64,000 nucleotides of DNA, from NCBI RefSeq assembly GCF_013032445.1, contig NZ_WQCA01000002.1, positions 1 through 64,000 on the forward strand, written 5' to 3'. A program made the translations under genes and the position numbers. Positions 35,739 to 46,057 of the stretch are shown here, in pieces. The DNA is from Ruegeria arenilitoris. GTDB taxonomy: Bacteria > Pseudomonadota > Alphaproteobacteria > Rhodobacterales > Rhodobacteraceae. Position 1 is the first letter of the stretch, and each line of letters starts with the position of its first letter. Under the pieces are notes generated by a model. The model worked only from the letters and a program-made list of their open reading frames with translations. It was not told the DNA's origin and did not search any database.

Positions 35739-36335
35739 TCAGCGATTGCCTGACCCGCTTCTGTTTGATTTCCTAAACAGGTCCCGGTTCAGATTCTTGC
35801 CCGTGTCCAGCTGCCCCAGCAACACAGTTGTCTGGGTGCCCGCATTGTCGTGAATCACCCATTTGCGCAGTTCGACCGGGTTATCGGTGAACATCAACTC
35901 AATCCGGCCGGACTCAGGATTTTTCGGGTCCTGTGCGGTGACGACCGTCGCGGTGCCGTCGAAATCATGAGCCACGACCATATTCGCCTGCCCCAGATTC
36001 ACATTGCGCGCCAACACCAGTGACAGCGGTGTCCGTTTCAACGGATACTGCTCGGCCGGTTGGTTTGACTTGGGATCAAAGATCTGCACCGTGCCTGCAT
36101 TGGCCAGCACAACTGCGCTGCTGGGCGGATCATACTCGAACCGCATCTTCCCGGGCCGCTGCATCCACAGCTTGCCGGTGCTCAGCGAGCCGTCGTCGTT
36201 GACCTGAGTAAATGTCGTCTGAACGGTTTTCAGACCGTTCAGATAGTTGGAGATCTGCGACAGCGGCAGTTTATCGGCCGCCCAGGCGGCAGGTGCGGCC
36301 AGGGTCAAGGCAAGGGCAAAAGCAATCTGTTTCAT
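35739..36335 (-). CDS. lolA: Outer-membrane lipoprotein carrier protein LolA
   Basis: The 198-residue periplasmic protein has a signal peptide (MKQIAFALALTLAAPAAWA) and the LolA barrel with LNGLKTVQTTFTQVNDDGSLSTGKLWMQRPGKMRFEYDPP, read in parts. It takes lipoproteins from LolCDE across the periplasm to the outer membrane. It follows ftsK, 39 nt away, an order common in Rhodobacterales. The C-terminus is arginine- and asparagine-rich. Confidence 0.92.
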   Translation of the reverse strand: MKQIAFALALTLAAPAAWAADKLPLSQISNYLNGLKTVQTTFTQVNDDGSLSTGKLWMQRPGKMRFEYDPPSSAVVLANAGTVQIFDPKSNQPAEQYPLKRTPLSLVLARNVNLGQANMVVAHDFDGTATVVTAQDPKNPESGRIELMFTDNPVELRKWVIHDNAGTQTTVLLGQLDTGKNLNRDLFRKSNRSGSGNR

Positions 36336-36374
36336 GCGTCCCAGATAAGCCTTCTGCCCTTGTTATTAAATATC

Positions 36375-39269
36375 CTACTGCTCGGGGACGAGGATTTCCC
36401 GCTTACCGACGTGATTTGCCGCCGAAACAACGCCTTCATCCTCCATCTGCTCAACCAGCCGCGCGGCCTTGTTGTAGCCAATGGCGAGTTTCCGCTGGAT
36501 GTAGGACGTCGAGCATTTGCGATCTTTGATCACAATCGCCACCGCCTGATCGTACAGAGCATCCTCACCGTTGGTGTTGCCACCGGTGTTCAGGCCCAGA
36601 ACAGCATCGATATTGTCGGCCTTTTCCTCTGCCGGACCATCAACCACGCCGCTCATGTAATCCGGCGGACCGAACTGTTTCAGGTGGTTGACGATTTCCT
36701 CGACCTCTTCGTCCGAGACAAACGGTCCATGGCAACGCGTGATCTTCGCACCACCGGCCATATAAAGCATGTCCCCCTGCCCCAGCAGTTGCTCGGCGCC
36801 CATCTCACCCAGAATGGTCCGGCTGTCGACTTTCGAGGTGACCTGGAACGAAATCCGGGTCGGGAAGTTTGCCTTGATCGTACCGGTGATCACATCGACC
36901 GAGGGGCGCTGCGTCGCCATGATCAGGTGAATACCCGAGGCCCGCGCCATCTGCGCCAGACGCTGGATGCAGGCTTCGATCTCTTTCCCCGCAACCATCA
37001 TCAGGTCGGCCATCTCATCGACGATGACAACGATATAGGGCATCGCTTCGGGCGCGAATTCTTCGGTTTCGAACACCGGTTCGCCGGTTTCATCGTCAAA
37101 CCCGGTCTGGACCGTACGGCTGAACATCTCGCCCTTGTCCAAAGCATCCTTCACACGGCCGTTGTAGCCTGCGATGTTACGGACGCCCATTTTGGACATT
37201 TTGCGATAGCGATCCTCCATCTCGCCCACGACCCATTTCAGGGCCACAACTGCCTTTTTCGGGTCAGTCACAACGGGGGACAGCAGGTGCGGAATGCCGT
37301 CATAGACGGACAGTTCCAGCATCTTGGGGTCGATCATGATCAGGCGGCATTCATCCGGTGTCAGCTTATACAGCAGCGACAGGATCATCGTATTGATCGC
37401 AACCGACTTACCCGAACCGGTGGTCCCCGCGATCAGCAGGTGGGGCATTTTCGCAAGGTTCGCCACAACAGACTCACCGCCGATATCCTTGCCCAGCGCC
37501 AGCGGCAGCGCGTGGTTACCATCACCGAAATCGCGGCTGGCGAGAATTTCACGCAGCACAACCATTTCACGGTTTTCGTTGGGCAGTTCGATACCAATCA
37601 CGGACCGTCCGGGCAGGGTCGAAACCCGCGCCGACAGGGCCGACATCGAGCGCGCGATGTCATCCGCCAGACCGATCACACGGCTGGCTTTCAGGCCCGG
37701 AGCCGGTTCGAGTTCGTACATGGTGACAACAGGGCCGGGGCGAACGCTAACGATCTCACCCTTGACGCCATAGTCATCCAGCACGTTTTCCAGCATCCGT
37801 GCGTTTTCCTCTAGTGCTTCATCGCTGAGGTGATGGCGCTGAATGCTTGCCGGATTCGACAACAGGCCCAAGGGCGGCAGTTCGAAATCGGAATGGCGTT
37901 CTTCGAACGACAACGCAGGCTGTGCTTCGGCCTGAGCCCGGCGCGAGGGCAGCGGGGCGCGACGCACGGGTTGGGCCACCACCGGCTTGCGCGGCTCGGC
38001 CACAGGGATTTTCATCGCCGGGCGCGACTGCGGTTCGGGTTCTGGCATCGGTGCATCCTCGAACACGGCCTCATCTTCGAAATCCGGCTCGGGCGCAAAA
38101 TCCTCGTGCAGCGGTTCCTGCTGCCATTCGGGCGCAGGCTCTGCCGTCAGCATCGGTTCCGGCGGCAGACCAGCCAAAGTCATCGGCGGTTCGGGCGGCA
38201 ATTCTTCCCCACCTCTTGCATTCAGGATCAACGGGTCCGGTCCACGGCCACGCCCCTTGGTCAGCGGCAGGTTTGGATCATGCTCGGGTGCCATCTCGCC
38301 CGCAGCGACCTTGCGGTTGCGTACGGCAGCGGAAATCTTGGACCGGATGCGGTCCTCGCCCGGCATCTCATCAAAGCCCGCGACGGGTTCGGGATCGACC
38401 AGCTCGGGTTCGGGCATCGGATCGGGGCGGCGGATCAGGCTGGGCATCCGCGCCAGCAGGCCGGTTTTTACGGGTTCGGGTTCGTCGAATTCCGGTTCTT
38501 CAAAAATCGGCTCCTCAAAGGCGATTTCATCATCAAAAACGGCATCAGCACGGGCGGTCTTGCGTTCATCCCATTGCGCGCGGCGGTCACGCGCGGCCTG
38601 CGCGGTGGCAGCAGCGCCACGGCCCAAAAGGTTCATCAGCATATCGTAGGACATCACCAGCCCCAACAGGAAACCGCGGAACCCCTTGTGCACATCGGCC
38701 TTAGTGAAACCAAGTACAAAGACACCCAGCGCTAGCATTCCGGCGGCCATCGCCAGCGACATCAGCTTGACCATGAAATGTGAAGAGGTCGGCAGCAGCG
38801 TTAGCAACGCCCCCATCACGGTATCACCGAACAACCCACCCAAACCAAAACTGTGGGTCGTGCGCCAAGCCTCACCCGGCACCAGCGTTGCCGCGTAAAC
38901 CGAGACAATTGCAATCCAGATCGGGGCAAAGATCAGACGGGCAACTGCGCGTTCTTCGCCGAAATGCCCGGCAAAGCGCACACCCCAGCCGATCAGCACC
39001 AACGCGATGCTCCAACTGCCCCAGCCAACGATCATGAACAAAGGGGCTGCAATCGAGGCTCCGATCCGTCCCAGCCAGTTCTGCACCGGCGCGTCGGTCG
39101 AGACCATCCAGTTCGGATCATCTGGCGTATAGGACCAGATCATGGCGGCCGAGGCCAGCCCCAGCAGGATCAGGGCGATCCCGATCAGTTCCTTGCTGCG
39201 CCGCTCGATGGCGGCTTGCGTCGTGCTGTCCAACAATGGATCGCGGTTGCGCGCGTTCAATGATGCCAT
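36375..39269 (-). CDS. ftsK: DNA translocase FtsK
   Basis: ATG 39269 follows GAGG and gives 964 residues; a GTG at 39287 is the only longer option. Four membrane segments occupy residues 25-190. A proline/glutamate-rich linker follows to about 460, then the motor domain with [15 protein letters not shown] (Walker A) and [14 protein letters not shown]. The gamma winged helix at the end ([22 protein letters not shown]) reads KOPS sites. It couples chromosome dimer resolution to cell division at the septum. The linker is long and repetitive, as usual. Confidence 0.96.
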   Translation of the reverse strand: MASLNARNRDPLLDSTTQAAIERRSKELIGIALILLGLASAAMIWSYTPDDPNWMVSTDAPVQNWLGRIGASIAAPLFMIVGWGSWSIALVLIGWGVRFAGHFGEERAVARLIFAPIWIAIVSVYAATLVPGEAWRTTHSFGLGGLFGDTVMGALLTLLPTSSHFMVKLMSLAMAAGMLALGVFVLGFTKADVHKGFRGFLLGLVMSYDMLMNLLGRGAAATAQAARDRRAQWDERKTARADAVFDDEIAFEEPIFEEPEFDEPEPVKTGLLARMPSLIRRPDPMPEPELVDPEPVAGFDEMPGEDRIRSKISAAVRNRKVAAGEMAPEHDPNLPLTKGRGRGPDPLILNARGGEELPPEPPMTLAGLPPEPMLTAEPAPEWQQEPLHEDFAPEPDFEDEAVFEDAPMPEPEPQSRPAMKIPVAEPRKPVVAQPVRRAPLPSRRAQAEAQPALSFEERHSDFELPPLGLLSNPASIQRHHLSDEALEENARMLENVLDDYGVKGEIVSVRPGPVVTMYELEPAPGLKASRVIGLADDIARSMSALSARVSTLPGRSVIGIELPNENREMVVLREILASRDFGDGNHALPLALGKDIGGESVVANLAKMPHLLIAGTTGSGKSVAINTMILSLLYKLTPDECRLIMIDPKMLELSVYDGIPHLLSPVVTDPKKAVVALKWVVGEMEDRYRKMSKMGVRNIAGYNGRVKDALDKGEMFSRTVQTGFDDETGEPVFETEEFAPEAMPYIVVIVDEMADLMMVAGKEIEACIQRLAQMARASGIHLIMATQRPSVDVITGTIKANFPTRISFQVTSKVDSRTILGEMGAEQLLGQGDMLYMAGGAKITRCHGPFVSDEEVEEIVNHLKQFGPPDYMSGVVDGPAEEKADNIDAVLGLNTGGNTNGEDALYDQAVAIVIKDRKCSTSYIQRKLAIGYNKAARLVEQMEDEGVVSAANHVGKREILVPEQ

Positions 39270-39283
39270 TTTGCCCTCGTACC

Positions 39284-40465
39284 TCACGAATAGATGCAGT
39301 CGCGGAGCTTGATCAGCCCGCGCTTCATCTCTGTTTTTGGGGCCACCATCGCGACCCGGATAAATTGCTCGCCCGGGTTTTGCCCCGGATCACCTTGAGA
39401 AAGATATGCGCCCGGTAGCACCCGAACTCCGGTTTGCTTCCAGACCTTCAATGCAGTTTCTTCGCCGTTTTCGACCGGCAGCCACAGGAAAAACCCGGCC
39501 TCGGGCGGCATATAGCCCTGCTGGCCCGCGAACACTTCATCAGCTATTGCGTATTTTTCCTGATAGAGCACGCGGTTCTCGGCCACGTGTTCTTCATCCG
39601 CCCAGACCCGCGCCGCAGCGGCCTGCAACGGCAGCGGCAGCGGCGCGCCTGCATAGCTGCGCAACTGTTTGACCCGCTTGATGGTTTCAGGGCCACCAGC
39701 AATCAGGCCGGACCGCAGGCCAGCCAGATTCGACCGTTTCGATAGCGAGTTGAACAGCGTCACCCGCTCAGGGTCAGCACCCAGTTCCTGCGCCACGGTC
39801 AGCGCGCCCGTGGGGGCCTCATCGCGATATATCTCTGAATAACATTCGTCAGCGAAGATGCGGAAATCGTATTTCTCGGCCAATTGGATCAATTCGACCC
39901 AATAATCGTGCGAGGCCACCGCCCCCTGCGGGTTGGCGGGCGAACAAATATAGGCCGCGACGGTGCGGTTCAGGACATCTTTGGGCAGGCCTGCATAGTC
40001 CGGCAGATGGCCGGTTGCCGCCGTAGCGGGCACAAAAACCGGTTCAGCCCGGACTGAAATCGAGGCGACCATATAGACCTGATAGAACGGGTTCGGGCAC
40101 AAGATGATCGGTTTCTGGCCATTTTTTTCCTCGGGGCACAGCGCCATGGCGGCGTTGTACAACCCCTCGCGCGTGCCATTCAGGGCCATCACGTTTGTGT
40201 CGGGGTCCATCTGCACGCCATAGCGACGCGCAATCCAATCGGTGATCGCGCACCGCAACTCCGGCGAGCCTTCATTTGGGGGATAACCCTGAAACCCGGC
40301 TGCGTTCTCGGTGATCACATCGGTCACCCAAGCCGGAAAGTCATGCATCGGCGCGCCGATGGTCATGTGAATCACATCTCCGCCCGGTTGGTGGTGGTCC
40401 AACAGGGTGCGCAGACGCGGGAATGCGTATTCCGGTAGGTTCGAAAACCGCTCGGGGAAATTCAT
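39284..40465 (-). CDS. Class I/II aminotransferase (DapC/succinyldiaminopimelate type)
   Basis: ATG 40465 ([15 protein letters not shown]) fits family starts; the longer frame adds 20 unrelated residues. The 393-residue PLP enzyme keeps [14 protein letters not shown] (PLP lysine), [13 protein letters not shown], and [10 protein letters not shown]. The sequence resembles DapC-type N-succinyldiaminopimelate aminotransferases, but aspartate aminotransferase-like activity cannot be excluded. The stop overlaps the region just before ftsK. Confidence 0.85.
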   Translation of the reverse strand: MNFPERFSNLPEYAFPRLRTLLDHHQPGGDVIHMTIGAPMHDFPAWVTDVITENAAGFQGYPPNEGSPELRCAITDWIARRYGVQMDPDTNVMALNGTREGLYNAAMALCPEEKNGQKPIILCPNPFYQVYMVASISVRAEPVFVPATAATGHLPDYAGLPKDVLNRTVAAYICSPANPQGAVASHDYWVELIQLAEKYDFRIFADECYSEIYRDEAPTGALTVAQELGADPERVTLFNSLSKRSNLAGLRSGLIAGGPETIKRVKQLRSYAGAPLPLPLQAAAARVWADEEHVAENRVLYQEKYAIADEVFAGQQGYMPPEAGFFLWLPVENGEETALKVWKQTGVRVLPGAYLSQGDPGQNPGEQFIRVAMVAPKTEMKRGLIKLRDCIYS

Positions 40466-40574
40466 AACTGTTGCCTCAATACCGGGATCATTTTCGCCCC
40501 GTTTTTTTGGCAGATTACAGGTCACACCCCGCTTCGTCCAGACAAAGAGGTGCCGAATCAGGGGATTGTGGCAT

Positions 40575-41903
40575 TCAAGCCAAAGCGGCCTCGGCGGCTG
40601 ATCCGAGCCGTAACAGAGCCTCTTCCGACCCCGGATAGCCCATCATCATCAGCCCGCAGCCGGGTGTTGGCGTAGGCAAGGTCAGCGCAGCCAGCCCCAT
40701 CAGGTTGCCAATCCGCGTGTTACGCAGGGCCAGCAGGTTTTCGGTGACATAATAATCGTGGTCGCTCATCAGCCGATCCAGATTCGGCGGCAGGATTGGA
40801 GCGGTCGGGGCCAGAACCGCGTCAAACCCTGCGGTGGCTGCGTCCCACGCGGCGCGGCTGGCTTTCAGCTTGGACCACGCAGCGATATAGTCGGGGCCAG
40901 AGGCGTTCTTGCCCGCACGGAAGCGTTCCAGAATCTCGGGGTACATCGCGTCCGGGTTGGCCTCGATCACATCACGCCACAGCCCGTAGGCTTCGGTTGT
41001 ATAGAGGATCCCAGACAGGCCCATCGCATCGTTCAACTCAGGCACATCAAGCGGCACAATCTCAGCCCCCGCATCCCGCAGACGGTCCAGAGCGTCGTCA
41101 TATGCCTTGCGCGGGGCGTCCCGCAGATCATCCTTGGCGACGTTTTGAAGATCGGCAAAGCGACGACCTTTCAGGCTGGCACCGCGTAGGTCGGCTGGTG
41201 CGTTGCCTTCCAGCAAAGCAAGCAGATGGGCCGCATCCTCGACCGACCTGGCCAGTGGACCGGCGGTGTCGAAACGCAGGCACAAGGGCACCACCCCTTC
41301 CAGACTGACCCGCCCGGCAGTTGTTTTCAGCCCGACCAGATTGTTCCACGCTGCCGGGATGCGCACCGACCCCCCCGTATCAGAGCCGATCCCACCGGCC
41401 GCCAAACCCCAGGCTACTGACGCTGCAGCCCCCGAAGAGGAACCGCCGGACACTGCCGCTTCATCAGCGATGCAAGGTGGGGTTCCGGTGATCGGGTTCA
41501 GGCCAAGGCCGGAAAAGGCCAGCTCGCTCATGTGGGTTTTGCCCAGACAAACCGCCCCCATCGCGGTGGCGTTGCGCAGGACAACCGCGTCTGCTTCGGG
41601 CACGCGGCCTTTCAACAGGGCCGAACCGGCCTCGGTCGCGGTTCCGGCACTGTCGAACAGGTCTTTCCAGCTGATCGGCACACCGTCCAGCAGAGACAGG
41701 CGCAAACCAAGCCTGGCACGCTCTTGCGCGGCCTTGGCCTCGGCACGGGCGCGTTCGTGGGTCACGCGGGCGTAGATCCGGTCGCGGTGCGCGTGGGCAT
41801 CGATGGCTGAAAGGTAGACCTCGGTCAGCTCAACGGGGTCGATCCGCCCCATGCCGATGCCCCGGCCCAGATCACACGCCGTCATGGTCAGCCAATCCTG
41901 CAT
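40575..41903 (-). CDS. Amidase (amidase-signature family)
   Basis: The 442-residue enzyme has the Ser-cisSer-Lys triad: the lysine in PISWKDLFDSAG, and serines in AAVSGGSSSGAAASVA and GGIGSDTGGSVRIPA. It hydrolyses an amide bond, and related proteins include GatA and indoleacetamide hydrolase. The absence of gatB or gatC next to it argues against the tRNA amidotransferase. A second ATG lies six codons in. It is divergent from the UbiH-like gene. Confidence 0.88.
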   Translation of the reverse strand: MQDWLTMTACDLGRGIGMGRIDPVELTEVYLSAIDAHAHRDRIYARVTHERARAEAKAAQERARLGLRLSLLDGVPISWKDLFDSAGTATEAGSALLKGRVPEADAVVLRNATAMGAVCLGKTHMSELAFSGLGLNPITGTPPCIADEAAVSGGSSSGAAASVAWGLAAGGIGSDTGGSVRIPAAWNNLVGLKTTAGRVSLEGVVPLCLRFDTAGPLARSVEDAAHLLALLEGNAPADLRGASLKGRRFADLQNVAKDDLRDAPRKAYDDALDRLRDAGAEIVPLDVPELNDAMGLSGILYTTEAYGLWRDVIEANPDAMYPEILERFRAGKNASGPDYIAAWSKLKASRAAWDAATAGFDAVLAPTAPILPPNLDRLMSDHDYYVTENLLALRNTRIGNLMGLAALTLPTPTPGCGLMMMGYPGSEEALLRLGSAAEAALA

Positions 41904-41992
41904 CCCCGCCCCCTTTGGAAAATCGCGTTCATCGGACGGTAGCGACAGGACCGCACATGGACAATCCCGAAAGGCCGCGCATATTGCGGGGC

Positions 41993-43219
41993 ATGGAACA
42001 GAAGACCGATATCCTGATCGTGGGCGGCGGCCTGAATGGCCCGGCCCTGGCCCTGGCTCTGGCGCAGACTGGGCATTCCGTCACCGTGATTGACGCTTTG
42101 GCCGAGACCGTGCGAAAGAACGCGGCCTTTGACGGGCGCGCCTATGCGCTGGCGCTGGCGTCGCAACGCCTTCTGGACGCGATCGGTGTATGGGAGCGGG
42201 TTGCCGAGCACGCCCAGCCAATGTTGGAGATCAAGGTCACCGACGGGCATGCGGGTGCAGGACCGTCGCCGTTCTTCATGCATTTCGACCATGCCGAAAT
42301 CGAAGAAGGCCCGATGGGCTATATGGTCGAAGATCGCCACCTGCGCCGCGCCTTTCTGGACGCATTGGCTGAGGAAAAGGGTATCACCCAGATCAATGGC
42401 CGGACCGTCGTCGCGCAAGAGGCTGACGCAACCGGTGTAACCCTGACGCTGGACGATGGCAGCACCGTCACCGGTGGTCTATTGGTCGGCTGCGACGGCC
42501 GCCGCAGCGGCACCGCCGCGCGCGCTGGCATCAAGCGCACAGGCTGGGATTACGGGCAGACCGCTCTGGTCTGCGCCATTGAACATGACCTGCCCCATCA
42601 TGGCATCGCGCATCAGTTCTTCATGCCGCCCGGCCCGCTGGCGATCCTGCCGCTGACCGGCAATCGCAGTTCGATCGTCTGGAGCGAGAGGACCGAGGCA
42701 GCGCTGCGCATCAACGCCCTGCCCGAGGCCGAGTATCTGCAGGTACTGCGCCCCCGGTTCGGGGATTTTCTGGGCGACATCCGCCTGCAAGGCGACCGGT
42801 TCACCTATCCGCTGAGCTTGACCATCGCCAACTCCTTTATCGGCGACCGTATGGCTCTGGTCGGAGACGCCGCGCACGGAATGCACCCCATCGCCGGGCA
42901 AGGTCTGAACGCGGGTCTGCGCGACGTGGGCGCGCTGGCCGAGGTGCTGACGTTGGCCGGAAGGCGGGGCGAAGACATCGGCTCGGTTCTGGTGCTGGAG
43001 CGCTATCAGGAGTGGCGCCGCTTTGACACCGCCGCGCTGGCGATGGCGACAGATGTGTTCAACAAGCTGTTTTCCAACGACAACCCGCTGCTGCGAATGG
43101 GGCGTGATATCGGGATGGGAATCGTCGGTTCTCTGCCCGGATTGCGCCGCGGATTCGTGCGCGAGGCCGCCGGGCTGACCGGAGACCTGCCGAAGCTACT
43201 GCAAGGCCGCTCAATCTAA
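41993..43219 (+). CDS. UbiH/Coq6-family FAD monooxygenase
   Basis: The 408-residue protein starts [23 protein letters not shown] 41957 has a better AGGA site and would add 12 residues, so the start is uncertain. Motifs are the Rossmann [31 protein letters not shown] (DG motif) and [23 protein letters not shown] (GD motif). It would hydroxylate a ubiquinone precursor. UbiF or UbiI activity is not distinguishable. The end overlaps the convergent Trm112 gene by four bases. Confidence 0.87.
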   Translation: MEQKTDILIVGGGLNGPALALALAQTGHSVTVIDALAETVRKNAAFDGRAYALALASQRLLDAIGVWERVAEHAQPMLEIKVTDGHAGAGPSPFFMHFDHAEIEEGPMGYMVEDRHLRRAFLDALAEEKGITQINGRTVVAQEADATGVTLTLDDGSTVTGGLLVGCDGRRSGTAARAGIKRTGWDYGQTALVCAIEHDLPHHGIAHQFFMPPGPLAILPLTGNRSSIVWSERTEAALRINALPEAEYLQVLRPRFGDFLGDIRLQGDRFTYPLSLTIANSFIGDRMALVGDAAHGMHPIAGQGLNAGLRDVGALAEVLTLAGRRGEDIGSVLVLERYQEWRRFDTAALAMATDVFNKLFSNDNPLLRMGRDIGMGIVGSLPGLRRGFVREAAGLTGDLPKLLQGRSI

Positions 43220-43401
43220 TCGAGCGTACGCGCCTCGTCGACCAACATCACCGGGATACCGTTGCGGATCGGAAAGGCCAGACCTGCGGCCTTGGACACC
43301 AACTCCTGCTTTTCGGCGTCATAGTGCAGCGTGGTATGGGTCTGCGGACAGATCAGCGCCTCAAGCATGTGACGGTCGAAGGCGTGTTCAGAGTCGGTCA
43401 T
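43216..43401 (-). CDS. Trm112-family small zinc-ribbon-like protein
   Basis: The 61-residue protein has the Trm112/YcaR fold: [16 protein letters not shown] at the start and [19 protein letters not shown] at the end. Bacterial members are mostly of unknown role. Its ATG overlaps the stop of the Lon-domain gene (ATGA), so it is cotranslated. Confidence 0.88.
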   Translation of the reverse strand: MTDSEHAFDRHMLEALICPQTHTTLHYDAEKQELVSKAAGLAFPIRNGIPVMLVDEARTLD

Positions 43402-44042
43402 TGCAGTTTTTCCTCATTCGTTCCGCCGCGCATGGCGAATTCTATCAGTGTCACCAAGGTCTCGCGCCGGGTGCGCAGGCAGGGGGCCTCAAGCAGCGCC
43501 TGTTTCTCTTCGGGGTCGAAATCCAGCAGCATCGACAGCGAGTTGACCAGCAGTTCATCATCGGCGTCTTTCAACGTATCCCAGTCAGTGGACAACTGAC
43601 GCGACGCAAAGAACCTCTCAAGCAGATGCAAAAAGCGCGATCGGTTAAACCCTTCGTCCAACTCGGCCTTGGTGCCCAGATCCCGGTCAAAGCCGTCCCA
43701 CGACACCGCGCAGCGCCGATAAGGTGTAAAAGCATCCAGTTCTGACGCGACGCGGAACCGGGAAATGCCTGTCAACGTGATCAGATAACGGCCATCTTCC
43801 GTTTCTGAAAACTGTGTCACACGCCCGGCACAACCGATCTGGTGCAACTTGTCTTCGTTGCTTCGACAGGGGTTGGGCTGAACCATTCCAATGAGCCGTT
43901 CCCGCGTCTTCAGGGCGTCGTCCAGCATTTGCAGATAGCGCGGCTCGAAAATATGCAGCGGCAAGCGCGAACGGGGCAGCAGCAGCGCCCCGGGCAATGG
44001 AAAAACGGATACCGTTTCCGGCAGATCAGCGGGATGCATCAT
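43398..44042 (-). CDS. Lon N-terminal-domain (LAN/PUA-like) protein
   Basis: The 214 residues match the Lon substrate-binding domain only, with no ATPase or protease part: [32 protein letters not shown], read in parts, and [10 protein letters not shown]. Such stand-alone proteins are widespread and poorly understood. It overlaps Trm112 and is 27 nt after the CnoX-like gene, forming a three-gene minus-strand run. Confidence 0.88.
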   Translation of the reverse strand: MMHPADLPETVSVFPLPGALLLPRSRLPLHIFEPRYLQMLDDALKTRERLIGMVQPNPCRSNEDKLHQIGCAGRVTQFSETEDGRYLITLTGISRFRVASELDAFTPYRRCAVSWDGFDRDLGTKAELDEGFNRSRFLHLLERFFASRQLSTDWDTLKDADDELLVNSLSMLLDFDPEEKQALLEAPCLRTRRETLVTLIEFAMRGGTNEEKLQ

Positions 44043-44069
44043 GTACCCGAGTGTAGCTCTGATCCGGAA

Positions 44070-44987
44070 TTAGGCAAATATCATCGAGCTGAGCTTGCGT
44101 CGACCGTTCAGAACAATCGGATCGTTGGGCTTGAGCGCATCGAAAATGGTGAACAGCTGCGTCTTGGCGGCACCGTCATTCCATTCGCGGTCCCGGCGGA
44201 ACAGTTCCAGCAACTGTGACACAGCCTGTTCCACTTCGCCATTCGCATGCAGCGCCTGTGCCAGATCGAACCGGGCCTGATGGTTGTCGGGCGCTGCCTC
44301 GACCGCCGCGGTCAGTTCGGCTACGGGGCCAGCATCAGCAGCCTGCTTGGCCAATTCCAGCTGCGCATGAGCGGCTTCCAATTCGGGCGAAGAGGAAATC
44401 TCAGCCGGTGCACCGTTCAGGATCGCCTCGGCCTGATCCAGATCGTCTGCCGCAATATGGGCACGAACCAACCCGCCATAAGCGCCAGCATGGTTGGGGT
44501 CTTCCCCCAGAATCGCCGCAAAGGTTTGGGCCGCATCACTGGCCGCACCTTCAGCCAGCATCTCTTCGGCGGCGGCAACGGCGTCATCCAGTTGCCCACC
44601 GGGGCTTTCACCGCCCGCGGCCTCAATCACGCGGTCAACAAATGCTTTGATTTCGGATCCCGGCTGCGCGCCCTGAAACCCGTCAACAGGCTGGCCCTTG
44701 AAGAAGGCGTAGACGGTCGGGATCGACTGAATGCGCAATTGCGCGGCGATCATCTGCGCCTCGTCCACGTTGATCTTGACCATCTTCACCGCGCCTTTGG
44801 CGGCGGTCACGGCTTCTTCCAGCAACGGGCCCAGCGTCTTGCAAGGGCCGCACCAGGGCGCCCAAAAATCGACAATGACCGGAATTTCCTGCGACGTTTC
44901 GACCACATCGGCCATGAACGTGGCCTCGGTTCCGTCCTTGATCAGATCGGTGGTATCGGGGGCACCTGCGGCGTTCAGAAGGTCCAT
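44070..44987 (-). CDS. CnoX/YbbN-like thioredoxin with TPR-type tail
   Basis: ATG 44987 is favoured because GGAG is 10 nt away; GTG 44996 stands too close to it. The 305 residues comprise a thioredoxin domain with WAPWCGPCK (Cys46/Cys49) and a long helical C-terminal region of TPR-like repeats. This layout matches CnoX/YbbN, which protects and passes unfolded or oxidised proteins to chaperones. Unlike E. coli YbbN, the full CGPC motif is kept, so it may also be redox-active. Confidence 0.88.
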   Translation of the reverse strand: MDLLNAAGAPDTTDLIKDGTEATFMADVVETSQEIPVIVDFWAPWCGPCKTLGPLLEEAVTAAKGAVKMVKINVDEAQMIAAQLRIQSIPTVYAFFKGQPVDGFQGAQPGSEIKAFVDRVIEAAGGESPGGQLDDAVAAAEEMLAEGAASDAAQTFAAILGEDPNHAGAYGGLVRAHIAADDLDQAEAILNGAPAEISSSPELEAAHAQLELAKQAADAGPVAELTAAVEAAPDNHQARFDLAQALHANGEVEQAVSQLLELFRRDREWNDGAAKTQLFTIFDALKPNDPIVLNGRRKLSSMIFA

Positions 44988-45063
44988 GGCATTCACTCTC
45001 CGGTTCGAACTCGCGCCCTATATGCAACCGCTTGTTGCAGAAACCAAGGGCAGAGTTGCGCAA

Positions 45064-45852
45064 TTACAGATCGAAACTGGCAAAAACGGGGGCGTGGTCG
45101 CTGGGTTTCTCCCAACCGCGCGCGTCGCGCAGGATGCGGCTGGAATGACCCGCGTTGGAAATATCGGGCGTGGCCCAGACGTGATCCAGCCGCCGCCCCT
45201 TATCCGCCGCGTCCCAATCGCGCGCCCGATAGGACCACCAGCTATAGAGCTGCCCTTCGGGGATATCCTGCCGCGTGATATCCACCCAACCGCCCGCATC
45301 CTGCGTTTCGGCCAACTGTTCAACCTCGATCGGCGTGTGCGATACGACCTTGAGTAGCTGTTTGTGCGACCAGACGTCATCCTCACGCGGAGCAATGTTC
45401 AGGTCGCCCACCAGAATGGATTTCTCGGGCCTTTCCGCATGGAACCAGTCGCGCATGTCGGTGAGGTAGTCGAGCTTTTGCCCGAACTTCTCGTTCTTTT
45501 CCCGATCCGGGATGTCACCGCCCGCGGGGACATAGAAGTTGTGGATGGTGACACCGTTTTCCAGCCGCCCGGCGATGTGGCGGGCATGGCCGAGACCTGC
45601 GAAATCCTTGTCGCCGACCTCTTCCATCGGCAGGCGCGACAGGATGGCAACGCCGTTATATCCCTTCTGACCCCGCGCAACCATGTGGGTATAGCCCAGT
45701 TCGGCGAACCCTTCGGTCGGGATCTTCTCGACCGGCGACTTGCACTCCTGCAGACACAGAACATCCGGAGCTTCTTCCTGCAACAATTTCAGCACGATGG
45801 GCTCGCGCAGGCGGACAGAGTTGATGTTCCAAGTAGCTAGGGTAAAGGGCAT
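45064..45852 (-). CDS. xthA: Exodeoxyribonuclease III
   Basis: ATG 45852 (MPFTLATWNINSVR) gives 262 residues; the longer open frame adds 30 residues that do not resemble the family. The AP-endonuclease motifs are present: WNINSVR, LCLQECK, GDLNIAPREDD and SDHAPVFASF near the end. It repairs abasic sites and trims 3' ends. It lies 76 nt upstream of the CnoX-like gene on the same strand. Confidence 0.94.
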   Translation of the reverse strand: MPFTLATWNINSVRLREPIVLKLLQEEAPDVLCLQECKSPVEKIPTEGFAELGYTHMVARGQKGYNGVAILSRLPMEEVGDKDFAGLGHARHIAGRLENGVTIHNFYVPAGGDIPDREKNEKFGQKLDYLTDMRDWFHAERPEKSILVGDLNIAPREDDVWSHKQLLKVVSHTPIEVEQLAETQDAGGWVDITRQDIPEGQLYSWWSYRARDWDAADKGRRLDHVWATPDISNAGHSSRILRDARGWEKPSDHAPVFASFDL

Positions 45853-45987
45853 GGGCAAGGCTTTCCTAAGTCGCGTCGCACGCACCCTAGCGCGCAGACG
45901 AACTTCGCGCCATCGGAAAGCGTAATTGTCGTTTCCCGTCACGGATTCGACAGACTTCAGTCAAAATTTTCCGATAATTCCCCATTT

Positions 45988-46044
45988 AACTTTCTGTAAT
46001 TTTGGGACAAAAAACAGAAAGTTACTTTGCATTATATTGCATTA
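45988..46044. promoter_or_regulatory. Inverted and direct repeats upstream of the Hint-protein gene
   Basis: AACTTTCTG (45988-45996) and CAGAAAGTT (46015-46023) form a perfect 9-bp inverted repeat with an 18-base spacer. TTGCATTA then occurs at 46027-46034 and 46037-46044, a direct repeat with a 10-bp period. The region is unusually A+T-rich for this genome and ends 14 bp before the start codon. Regulator sites or a structured leader are both possible. Confidence 0.45.
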
Positions 46045-46057
46045 GCGAGGCCTGATC

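Noticed and set aside
36360..37814. 484-codon plus-strand ORF opposite ftsK
   Set aside because: It mirrors the conserved FtsK motor domain on the other strand and has no recognisable domain of its own.
37850..38700. Repetitive E/P-rich stretch in ftsK as a possible tandem-repeat element
   Set aside because: It is the usual low-complexity linker between the membrane and motor domains of FtsK, without DNA-level repeat units.
45900..46057. tRNA, riboswitch or attachment site upstream of the Hint gene
   Set aside because: The repeats do not form a cloverleaf or a known riboswitch fold and no duplicated flank or integrase is present.
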